DNA of 64,000 nt from contig OX638368.1 of assembly GCA_951812925.1 (NCBI GenBank), positions 120,737,309 through 120,801,308 on the forward strand. Direction: 5' to 3'. Source of the stretch: Calliopum simillimum. Lineage: Eukaryota > Arthropoda > Insecta > Diptera > Lauxaniidae. Made by a program: the position numbers and the translations under genes. The first letter of the stretch is position 1. Each line of letters starts with the position of its first letter. Below the pieces are notes generated by a model. It was given only the letters and a program-made list of their open reading frames with translations, had not been told where the DNA came from and searched no databases. Positions 1-9,658 of the stretch are shown here, in pieces.

Positions 1-509
1 TTTGGAATTTTTTTTAAGTTCATTAGAGATTACGTAAAGCCTTCAATATATGATTTTTCTAAAAAGGTCGAAGTGAGTTTTATAATAATAGCTAGTATGG
101 TTAGAGCCGTTTTCTAGATGTCTGTTTTACGTACTAATCATAATTACAACCAACAGTTTTCAGTAAAAAATTATCGGTTAAAGATCTAATTCAGGTGTTC
201 TCAACCGTTTCTGGTCACAATTACCCCTTCAAATTCTTCACAAGCTCCTCCCCCCAATAAAAAAAAGATAACAATATGAATGTTTAAGTACTTCGCACAT
301 AAATATGTACTTTTTATTCAAAAACTAGCCTTCTTTGCCCGCTTCGCTAGGCATGTTTGTTTTGTTTTTTTCCCAATAGCTTAGAAGGTATACAGGGATA
401 AAATTTTGATTTACGCCACTGCCACGTCGCCAATAAAAATTTAGGTATTTTGAGAAAGTTAATTTCATTTCAAATCATCTTAAAAATTGGCAATGGCATA
501 GCTGGAGTG
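1..509. other. AT-rich duplicated spacer
   Basis: No gene is visible. Bases about 90-170 match a stretch near 41,950-42,030 (shared wording such as GCCGTTTTCTAGATGTCTG), so this is part of the spacer that was duplicated along with the receptor genes. The rest is AT-rich and unassigned. Confidence 0.5.
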
Positions 510-1126
510 TCCCAGGAAACTTTTAATTAAGGCTTGTTGATAGTTTGCCTTAGATGTTTTGTCTGTAGTACATCTAGATATTCTTTGTTTTGACTATGAA
601 GCCTCCGGGTGACCTTCGGGAAGCATCGGGTATTCCAAAAAACTATCAGTTAAAGTTTGTTGATAACTCACCGTAGATTTTTTCCCTCTCGTGTACCAAG
701 ATATTCTTTGTTTTGATTATGAAGCCTTCGGGTGACCTTCGCGAACCATCGGGTGTTCCAAAAAACTATCAATTAAAGTTTATTGATAATTCACTATAGA
801 TTTTTTCCCTCTCGTATACCTAGATATTCATCGTTTTGACTATGAAGCCTTCGGGTGACCTTCGAACACCTTCGGGTGTCACAAAAAACTATCACTTACA
901 GCTTGTTGACAGTTCGCCATAGATATTTTCCCTCTCGTATATCTAGATACTCTTCGTTTTGACTATGAAGCCGTCGGGTGACCTTCGGCAAACTTCGGGT
1001 ATTCCAAAAAACTATCAATTAAAACTTGGTAAAAGCTTGCCATAGATATTTTCCCTCTAGTGTACCTAGATATTCTTCGTTTTGACTATTATGCCTTCGG
1101 GTGGTCTTAGGAAAACTTCGTGTATG
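510..1126. repeat. Tandem array, about five 122-bp units
   Basis: Successive units start near 637, 759, 881 and 1004 with AAAAAACTATCA, giving a period of 122-123 bp, preceded by a partial unit. Each carries a conserved core around CTTCGGGTGACCTTCG and a pyrimidine-rich TTTTCCCTCTCGT block. The following 130 bp (to about 1255) hold a CA-rich run (CACACAGACACACACACAG) before an AT tail, which resembles the end of a non-autonomous mobile element; the array may be the core of such an element (inference). Confidence 0.75.
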
Positions 1127-1269
1127 GCATATAAACATTTTCATACCTAATATATACTCATTTCCAAATTTTCAGCTCAATTGGACGAATGGTTTCTGAG
1201 TGATAATGCTTCACACAGACACACACACAGTCATTTTTATATAAGTATATAGATGATTAAGAATTAATA

Positions 1270-1602
1270 TTATAAAAATATGATCATTGGGTTTTTAAAA
1301 CATACGGTTTACCAACCATGTTCTCAAATTTTAAGTGCTTCGGTATTCAACATTACGAAACTTTGATAATGATCTCAATAACCTTTTTGTGTTTTAATTT
1401 GCGGTTGCTGAATCCGAATCTGGCAAACGTTTCTCCTTATCGGGTCTGAGAATCGAATTATCCTTGCTCCAAAAAGCAGAATCAGTTTTTTTGAGGCATA
1501 TGACGCTCATTCAGGTAGTAGAGCAGTGTAGCTTTTAATTTTTCCAATAGTATCATAAGCTTCTGAGATATCATCTATTGAAATAAATGTATCGCAACTC
1601 TA
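1270..1602. repeat. Duplicated spacer block, left part
   Basis: Bases about 1480-1602 and 2703-2812 together match 42,040-42,270 without interruption there, so this is one spacer block split by the element at 1603-2700. It contains no coding sequence that I recognise. Confidence 0.6.
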
Positions 1603-2700
1603 CACAGAAAAAAAATGCTGATCGTAAAATTTACTATAAATTTTGTATTCTATAGTTTTTTAAAAATTTCAGAATTCGTTTTACTTTTCTACTGTTGGAT
1701 TCAACTGTACATTTTATATTCCATACATTTTTTTTTTCATATGGTTAAAAGTTTGAGTTGAGTTTTTAAAAGGTTCATAAATTCTCACATTGTTTAAGAA
1801 TAAATCAACATAAGCTTAGTAGAGTTGTATTGATATTTTGCCATTTGAAATGGTGCAGTCCTGCAAATTGTTTCCTACAATTTTTGTTTGGCTTTTTGGA
1901 AACTGCTAGTTACAGTCCATCTGAAATGCTAACAATTAAACCGTTGCAAACCAGTTTTAACTGTATTGAAACAGTTGATATTGTTAGCTGACCTTTCTAG
2001 AAGGTTATTTTTACTGTAACTGCTTTGAATGGTCCCTAAACCGAGAAAACTGTAAATTTACAGAGTTCAACGGTCCTAATACAAAAACTTCGTGTTGGTG
2101 CAATTTCTATCAAAAATCAAGGTTAAATTAACTGTTTTCACAGTATCTTAACGTTTCAACAGTAACTTTACAGTACTATTTTTAACGTTATTTAACTAGA
2201 CTGCAGAATCAATTTAACCTTTACAGCCGAAACAGAATATGTAGCAGAAGCTTGCGGCGTAGTACAAAGTTCGATCTTTTGAATTTTGTCGCTTGCTGCA
2301 TGGTTTTTGTCTGAAGAACAATGTTGTCGAATTGATAAAAATAAATTTTGAAACATGATTCAATGATTTAAAGGTTAATTCAGCGCAAAATTCATGAAAA
2401 TTTCATAAAAAAGAGTAGCAAATAAAATTGTGAAAATAATTTTAAGTTTTAAAAGTTTAGGTCATCTTAAAATTTATGCAAATTTTTTAACGAAATAAAA
2501 TTGGCAACTCTACTCCATAAACAGCGAACTTCTTCATTCTGTTCATAGAAATTCTCGAAGCGCTTCATCGTCTGCTACAATACATTTTGACTTCAGCGGC
2601 ATACTACAGCTTCATCATTCTGTTCAACGCTTAACTGCGGGTTGGTGCAATTTCTATAGTTGAAATCGGTTGGATTGACCGATATTTTTTTTTTTCTGTG
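1603..2700. mobile_element. Inverted-repeat DNA element with TA target duplication
   Basis: The left end reads CACAGAAAAAAAATGCTGATC and the right end is its inverse, ...GATATT(T)nCTGTG. The element is flanked by TA at 1601-1602 and 2701-2702. An unoccupied version of the same site exists at about 42,134-42,150, where CAACTCTATGTTAATG is continuous, which proves an insertion. About 1.1 kb with no intact ORF, so it is non-autonomous. The TA duplication would suit a Tc1/mariner-like mechanism, but the family is not identified. Confidence 0.8.
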
Positions 2701-2812
2701 TATGTTAATGACTTAATTAAATGGATCAATGGATAATATCTTGGAAGATAATAATCCAATTTTAAAAGTTGAAAGGCTTAAAAAAGTGAACTAAGTATGT
2801 GCACTACTCCAT

Positions 2813-3111
2813 TGTAGACACGCTTCTAAGTAGATTGGGCCACACTGACATAGGAGATCTTTATAGAAGTTGTAAAGATCCTGACATCAAAGAGTCCATA
2901 TTTCATTTCCTTTGTGAATGCCCAGCGTTAGTTAACCGAAAGTCACTCCTTCGACTCTCTTGTCCCAAATCCATTTTGGAGCTTATAAAAATTTCTAATT
3001 GGTTCTTAACATAGGTTAACAACGAAGTTATATATCCGGTATACAATGGGCCTAATCGTGGACTAAGTTATGATGGCAACTGCCATCTCCCGCGCTTATA
3101 AATCTAACCTA
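2813..3111 (+). mobile_element. 5'-truncated non-LTR retrotransposon, 3' end
   Basis: A short open frame ending at 3012-3014 encodes the tail of a non-LTR polyprotein. The motif HFLCECPALVNRK is the cysteine/histidine-containing segment seen after the RNase H or RT domain of Jockey/I-type elements (CECPA context). It is followed by about 95 bp of 3'UTR ending in CTAACCTAAC. The insert is flanked by ACTACTCCAT (2803-2812) and ACTATTCCAT (3112-3121), a 10-bp target duplication with one mismatch, and an empty counterpart exists near 42,268. 5' truncation is typical of LINE insertion. Confidence 0.75.
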
Positions 3112-4485
3112 ACTATTCCATGGATATGCGCCATATGTCTGAAAATAGCAACTTTTTAAAATCAAGAACCATTCGGATCACAGACCTGATAGAAAACAAC
3201 ATTGCTAGATTTGGAATTAGCTACCGCAAATTAACAAAAAAGAAAAGTTTTCGAGATTTAAATAAAACTTTGTTTCTCTCAGTTTCTTACTCTGTATAAT
3301 TATCACTACCAGTTGAGAACACTTGATCTAATTAGTGCTTAACCAGACATTTTTTTTTTTTGTACAGAGGTGACTCCTCCAAGTTCAGAATTCCTCATCC
3401 CAAGTTTTTTTAGGGTATTTCATAGCCACAATATCAAATTTTATAACAATAAGTAGCTGAGATGTAGCATTTTGGGTGTTTCCACAGACCATAACAAACC
3501 ATAAGCCTAATACGGACAGCATTTTTTTTTTTATACACAAGTTAAGTTAGGTATTTCACCGGATTTCTAATAACATCCAAGGAGGGGTGCTCTAGAAACA
3601 TGATCTGACGCAAAAAAAGGATTTAATATTTGCGTTTAGGATATTCAAATCTCTTGGTTATTCTTAAATTTTGTTGTACAGTGCTTTTAATCAATTAATA
3701 TTTCGTTGATTAGCCGCAATGACCGAAAACATTCAACTCATTTAATTACCACTGCCTATCAGAATTGTATCAAATTATGAGTCAGTGATAATTATGCGAC
3801 CGGATTGAATTTATTTTATCCAAAAACATGTGAATATTTAATATTAATATTCAATTTTAATACATTGAAAAGTTTTTTGTACATATCGTGGTGTGATTGT
3901 AAATTATTGTATAATTTCTCATTTTTGCTACTTTTCAGGAGTGCAAAAAAACTGATTTTATCTTGATTTAGATAAAAATTGTTTTCTGTTATATGTAGGG
4001 TTATTTTTAAAATAGCAAAGATAGGAAACATCGATGGAAAAATTTTGAAACTATCACCCATCTTAAAAAAAAAATTGCATTGCTACAATCGATAGGAAAG
4101 CTCGGATACATCCCTGATAAGTAGTTTCCATACTGAAAATACTATCGAGAACATGTACGGATTAGACTGACCAACTGACAGATAATTGAGCAGTAATGCT
4201 CTAGACGGGCTCCTGACGTAATACTTGACTGTAGTTCCAGGAAGAACAACTTCGTCCGACGAGGGGAGTTTTCTGAGCCAATTCAGAATCGTCTATTACA
4301 CACAACTGTTTCCAAATTAAATATCTCCAGGGAATGTTTAATTTGAATATATTAAAAAGTTTTTTTTTGTATATACATAAGTACATGAATCTTCGACTTT
4401 TTATAAGTTTTTAACAATTTTTTAATTTTCAACAGTTTAGAATTTGTTATTATTTTTCGACTTTGAAATTTTTTTCTGACTATCA
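3112..4485. repeat. Receptor spacer with conserved hairpin block
   Basis: This is intergenic sequence without a supported gene. Bases 3640-3840 are a block that recurs at about 12,240, 20,025, 42,655 and 63,015. It contains a hairpin (3689-3713, AATCAATTAATATTTCGTTGATT) and further on a weak inverted pair, TAATTACCACTG with CAGTGATAATTA. A short block with CGATAGGAAAGCTCGGATA (about 4088-4108) is related to the degenerate repeat at 22.2-22.7 kb. Confidence 0.6.
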
Positions 4486-4720
4486 GGTATGTTCTGAAAT
4501 CCGATTCACTTCGGAATTGGAATGAAAGCAATTTTCAAGAGCTCTGCATTGCGACAAATAAGATGGAATCGGATTTGTATTTCAACAAATAAAATTTACT
4601 TATGGTTCCTATGCGATTTACCTGAGCACAAATTCGATTTGGTGTTAATTATCGAAATGCGGAGCTCTTAAAGATTGCTTTCATTCCGATTCCGAAGTGA
4701 ATCGGATTTCAGAACATGCC
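4486..4720. mobile_element. MITE with about 55-bp terminal inverted repeats
   Basis: The left arm starts GGTATGTTCTGAAATCCGATT and the right arm ends with its inverse (...CGGATTTCAGAACATGCC). The arms match for about 55 bp with few differences, leaving a loop of about 120 bp. The surrounding spacer matches 55,120-55,280, which lacks this element. No clear target duplication could be fixed. Confidence 0.75.
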
Positions 4721-6615
4721 AGTACATCAACATTTTTTTACTTTTTTAAAATGTTTTGAATAATTTTTTTTTTTTGAGCTTTCTAACATTTTTCGACTTT
4801 TTAACATTTTCTGACTTCACAAACCTTTTTTTTTTTTCAATTTTGCTTGATTACAAATCAGCAACTTGCAATCGTCTTTTCGAAAATGCCAGTGTCAAAT
4901 TGTGTGAAAAGTCTGAAGTATTATCAGGAATATTTATTTCTTTACATTATAAGTATGTATCTATTTCTTAAAAAATGTGCTCACAAATAATTCTAATGAA
5001 AAAACGATTACAGTAACAAGATATCCAATCCCAAGCATTGCCCATCCAAAACTGAAATACGATAAGTCCAGTGAATTGAATAATTGCTCATGATCAACGA
5101 AAAAATGTAGAATTCCTACTTCAATACCATCCCAGGTGAGATCATTAAAAGATTTCTCCATCAAACCCGCCTCGAATGCCTTTAAAAGTAGGTTCTCCAT
5201 CACTTCTTGATATGGTGAAGTGAATGGCAGCATGAAACCAATAACCATGCTACAGAAATCTACTTTCAGTAAACGTACACGTGGCGTACGCAGGAAATAT
5301 TGTTGTGGAGCATAAAAATCATATACCCACTGTGGCATCAAATGCATATAGGAATTGTTAAGTTGACGCTGATGTTGAAGCATAGTATTACATATAATCG
5401 ACCATGATCACTTTAGCGCGCAACTGTGGATCAACAGAAATAAATGGTAAAAAAGATTCAACCATTTCAATGGAATATGGAGAGGCGATGACATCAGCGT
5501 AGCTATTTAATTGTGCTTCATAAATCGGGGTTGTTAGGAAACTAGTCAAGAGTGTTATATACGAGTTTGCCACAAGAAAACCGAATAAAATTTGTAGTAA
5601 ATACATCAGTATTAATTGTTTGTTCTGATGTTTTGGTTGTGCAGCGTTTTGAGAAAACATTATTAGTGCTAAGGCTTGTAGTAAGGAATATATGAATGCA
5701 TAAAACTCATGTTGAAGGCAACGTCGCACAATGGGAGATTGTGGCCATAAATAGGTAAAATTTGCAAGTGCTATGGATTTAAAAAATTTTTACGCCAATC
5801 GTCAGATAATACTTAGGGACGGAAAAAAAAACTATAAAAGTTTAAAATTTTGTTTTGGTTTGGCAACACAGTGAGCCCAAAGTTGGACTTTAAACAGAAA
5901 AAATGCTCTACAGAACTTTTAAAATTAGGAACTGCTGGATAAACGCTCTAGTTAATTTGTTTTAAGCCCGATCTACTAATGTAACATATCGTTAGAAAGT
6001 ATATTGTTTCTACTTTGTTAAAAATATTTTTTTTTTTGTTTGCTGATTTTATGTGAATTATAGTGATTTTTCAAATATTAAAAAAAAAATGGTAAAAATG
6101 GAAAAATTGCAAACTTTGACATTTAAAAAAAAAAATACATATTCTGATTTCCATTATTTTTCAATATAATATGTGACCAAGTATGCTTAATCGAAATGCA
6201 AAGTCCCTACTGCTTTTTTTGAGAACTTTTTTTTTTATAAACTTTTTCATATTGTGGTTTTGGACGGGACAAAATAAGTTGACTTTTTAATTCGTTTGCA
6301 TCGAAATATATCAAGATAGCATTTTGTCAAAAAGTACCAGCATTTAGCTTTTAAAAAAACATTTGTTTGAGTTTTTATGTATGATAGGTGAATTATGGTG
6401 ATTTTTCGAAAATTTAAGCTCAAAATGCCAAAATCGATAAATTTTACAAACTTTGACATTAAAAAAAAAAAAAAAATACATTTTCTGATTTTCATTATTT
6501 TCCAATATAATATGTGGCCAAGTATGCTTAATCGAAATACAAAGTCCCTACTGCTTTTTTTGAGAACTTTTTTTTCTATGAATTTTTTCCTGTAGCAGTT
6601 TTTGAGAAAAAAAAA

Positions 6616-6920
6616 TTGATTTTTTTAATTGAACTTTTAGTCGTATATTTGCAAAGATCGACTTACATATAAATCTATCAATGCAACAAAACTGGCAAAA
6701 GTCGGCTTCGCAGCCGGGCTTGGCTGGTGCAGTGGTAACGACTTCTGCTACCAACCGCGAGTTCCTTGGTTTAACTCACGCCCAGACCAAAAAAAAAAAC
6801 ACAAAAAGTTTTCAAACTTGCAATTTTTCAATTATAATTAATTTAGTAAAATAAATAATTAAAAAAATCAATTTTCTATATATAAATGTCATTAAGTAAC
6901 ACACTTAAAAAATTCTTAAA
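6616..6920 (+). mobile_element. SINE-like insertion with tRNA-like head
   Basis: Copies 2 and 3 of the Transib run straight through this point, so about 305 bp were inserted, flanked by GAAAAAAAAA on both sides. Bases 6713-6784 look tRNA-like: an A-box-like stretch (TGGCTGGTGCAGTGGTAAC) and a B-box-like GGTTTAACTC, with GGGC...GCCC pairing at the ends, followed by an A-rich tail. It does not fold as a complete tRNA, so I read it as a tRNA-derived retroposon. Confidence 0.5.
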
Positions 6921-7111
6921 GAAAAAAAAATATTTTTATTTCTTTACATTCTGCAACGTTTTACAATATATTTATCAATTTTAAGCTTACAGTCTTCTTA
7001 AATTCCAAAAAAAAAATTTTTAAGAGAAGGGTGACAGGTAAGGGGTATATTTCCTCCTTTTAATCCCCCTTGGGACTCACCCTTTCTTAAAATAAGCCAA
7101 GAGCATATTGA

Positions 7112-7390
7112 AGGCTATACAAAAAACATTATAATTGGTATAATATGCCACCTTCTGTGCATAAAGTTTTAATTCACGGAAGCGAAATCATACAAGCACT
7201 TCAAATACCAATTGCTAGTCTTTCCGAAGAAGCTCAGGAAGCATCAAACAAAGTTTTTAAAAGCGCTAGGTTACACAACAGCAGATTGTGCTTTAGAGTA
7301 GCAAACAACGAAGACGTTTTGCATTACATGCTGATCTCTTCTGATTCGATTATTAGCCAAATCCAAGTAAAACGTGATAAAAAATATTAA
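7112..7390 (+). pseudogene. Transib (RAG1-like) transposase C-terminal fragment
   Basis: The open frame begins after a stop at 7109-7111 and encodes YNWYNMPPSVHKVLIHGSEI followed by a segment with SEEAQEASNK, then EDVLHYML. This order (a histidine-lysine near a conserved HG-EII, then the acidic SE-x-x-E-x-x-NK segment, then an EDVL helix) is that of the C-terminal catalytic part of RAG1 and Transib transposases, where the third acidic catalytic residue (Glu) lies. Copy 2 (30011-30343) is identical over 81 residues but continues 18 codons further; here an AAA to TAA change stops it. The upstream two thirds of the enzyme are absent, so it cannot act alone. Confidence 0.75.
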
Positions 7391-9381
7391 GAGTTATCAC
7401 CAGAAGCTCAAGAGCTGTTGCAATTAAATGAAAAAACTGAATAAAATAAATTTAAAACAATGAAATAACTTAATATTTTCCTTTTTCTATTATTGTATAC
7501 ATTAGTTTCGACTTGATTGTAATCTCCTTTTTTGATTTGATCGCCCATTTGAGCCAAAAGAATAGCAATGAAAAGGTTTCTAGTGCGGACTATTTTTTCT
7601 GATAGCTTTTATGAAAATAATAAATAAAATGTTTAAAGGGCGTGACAACGCCTACTTTTTTAGTGGACATTATTTGTCATAATATCTTTAACATATTTGC
7701 TAAACATCATCAATCTGCATTAAAGATTTTCGGAGATATTGATAAGTTAATTTTTTGGTAGGCGTCAAATATTTTCAGAAATTTGTTCGGTGAATATTAT
7801 TTGTCCTGATGATTTTTACACATTTACCAAATCTCATTTATCTGCGTCAAAGAGTTTCGGTGGTATGATTAGTAAATTTTTTGGGAGGCGTGGCACCGCC
7901 CACTTTTTTAGTATATGGCTGAGCCTTTTTTTGTACTAGCATAATATAAAAATTTATTTAAAATCGGTTACTTAGTTTCCGAGTTATTAAGGGACGAACA
8001 CACAAACAAACAAAATCTAGTTTTTATAAAGTAGGTTTTCGTTTATTCCTCATAACTTGAAAACTATAAAAGAGAGCGCAAAATTTTTAACATTTTTGAA
8101 ATAAGCGAGGTCAAGTTATTGAAAATTGATACCCATTTTGAAAAAAAATTCGGACCACGCCCCAACTTTGTATGGGAGGTAGGCGCGTCCGTCGGCGGAT
8201 TTTGTTCATATTCACAGATTTTTATTATTTTAATGTAAAAAACATCTGTACCAAATTTCAATAGCCTAGCTCATTTATTACTATATATGACCGCCGTTCC
8301 ATACAAGCCCTCCCATTGTGCATCGTAGAGATTTGTCCGTAACATAAGCTGGTTTTGTGTGGAAAACATTAATTTCCTCTTGCCGGTTTATACCAATGGT
8401 CTCATGTTCATCACTGGCAGAAAGACATTTTTCATTTTTTCGTTATTATCTGTAGTCTTTAAACATTTAATTGATTTTCTTTCTGAAACTGCCTTACATT
8501 TTTCTTCTTTTCTTCCAAGAGATCTTGAATTTTTTCGAAACAAATTAACAATTTGTAAAAATAAGTAATTTTTAGCAGTGATGTCAGTAACCATTTTTGT
8601 TCTGGCATTTTCAGCATTTCGTTCAGATCTAGTGTGGTTTTGCATTTTTTGCCATAAATTATCTCCCAAATAATACAAAAATGACACAATGAGTAAATAA
8701 AGGGCTAAAGTTATCCACAAACTTATATGAAATGGCACCAACAGATAATGCGATGTATTTATTGGTTTGGCATGCGGAACTAGCAGATAGAATTTTACCA
8801 ATTGAAAAGTAAAAGTAATCAGCCACTCTTCATTGAGCATAGCATAAGGATGCGCTGTTATATCAATGTGACCTTTTAGAAAAGCATTGGTCATTTCCTT
8901 GTAGTCGATGGCAGCAGGATAAGGTGGTGGCAGCATAACTTCTTCAATGCTTGCATTATAATGATTAATAAAATACAAAAATATTTTCATAAATTGTCCT
9001 GTATGCACCAAGCGTCCTTTACGATTTATATAATGAAATACTGAAGGTGTATTCAAACCTAAAGGTGTACGTATGGGTTGTCCCAAAAAATCGCTAGGCA
9101 AAGCTAAACGAAAATAATCCTGGCTACTATGTACCATAATGGCATGGACTTTGGGAAAAGGCCTATAGCTGGCAAAGTGCTGCTGCTTGGTCGCTTGGAA
9201 AGCAAAAAGTGCCATGACACGCGTATATCCTTGTGACCAACACCAGTTGAAAAGCCTTTGCAGCTGCTGAAGTTCCAATATGGGCTGCTGCACAACGAAA
9301 AGCAATTTTGTTTCACGCATTCGATACAGCAGTTGATTGAGTAGCTTCAGTGGTTCCACGTCTTCTGTTGAGTTCTTGAGA

Positions 9382-9658
9382 TGAGATTTTTTAAATTCAT
9401 ATACTTTTTTTTATTATTCTATAAGTTAGTTTTATTCATAATTCTTAATTACAAACAAGGCAACTTTCAATCATCTTATTGAAAATGCCAGTGTCAATAG
9501 CATGGCATTTTAATAACTCTTCATTCCTTTTCATATCATTTAACTTTATTTAATACATCATATAGAATGCACTGTGTAACATTTGATCAATAAATCTAGA
9601 AATTAGGTACTAAGTTTATCCCTTCAGCTTGGAGCTGGTGGGATAATGTACTTATTTC
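9382..9658 (-). promoter_or_regulatory. 3' flank/3'UTR of IR-2 with hairpin and poly(A) signal
   Basis: On the coding strand the stop codon of IR-2 is followed by a 27-nt stem-loop (9618-9644): ATCCC pairs with GGGAT, and CAGCT with AGCTG. An AATAAA signal lies at 9545-9550. Nearly the same 260 bp occur behind IR-6 (56,695-56,954), and the hairpin also occurs behind IR-5. Confidence 0.6.

Larger units (their letters stand above)
5727..8320 (+). mobile_element. Transib DNA transposon, copy 1 (2.6 kb)
   Basis: The ends are CACAATGGGAG (5727-5737) and CTCCCATTGTG (8310-8320). They are flanked by CGTCG (5722-5726) and CATCG (8321-8325), a 5-bp duplication with one change. CACAATG ends and GC-rich CGNCG 5-bp duplications are hallmarks of the Transib superfamily. 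Inside are a transposase C-terminal fragment (7112-7390, plus strand), a tandem block of about 121-bp units near 7.63-7.92 kb, a local duplication of about 340 bp (the AAAGTCCCTACTGC stretch occurs at about 6200 and 6541), and a SINE-like insertion (6616-6920). It splits the IR-1 pseudogene. Confidence 0.9.
4961..9381 (-). pseudogene. Divergent ionotropic receptor pseudogene (IR-1)
   Basis: The receptor is recognised by strong match to IR-3 in its 5' part (8388-9381) and to IR-4 in its 3' part (4961-5729). It is dead several times over. The first ~90 codons are missing: at about 9381 the frame runs into sequence identical to the 3' flank of another receptor. One A is lost from an A-run near 8438, shifting the frame. 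A Transib transposon (5727-8320) sits just before the pore segment. A 4-bp insertion near 5388 (GATTATATGTAATACT against GATTATAATACT) brings an early stop. Visible parts include the S1 piece, M1, the pore segment, M3 and M4. The join of IR-3-like and IR-4-like parts suggests gene conversion before decay. Confidence 0.92.

Noticed and set aside
510..1126. Tandem repeats as a possible CRISPR array
   Set aside because: Units are 122 bp and similar over their full length without unique spacers, and the rest of the window is eukaryotic.
6713..6784. Functional tRNA
   Set aside because: Weak B-box, incomplete cloverleaf, and location in a recent insertion inside Transib copy 1.
8064..8261. 65-codon frame repeated at 29,079-29,276 and 49,927-50,169 as a conserved small protein
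   Set aside because: It is the terminal part of the three Transib copies; the shared frame reflects DNA identity of a subterminal region, not protein conservation.
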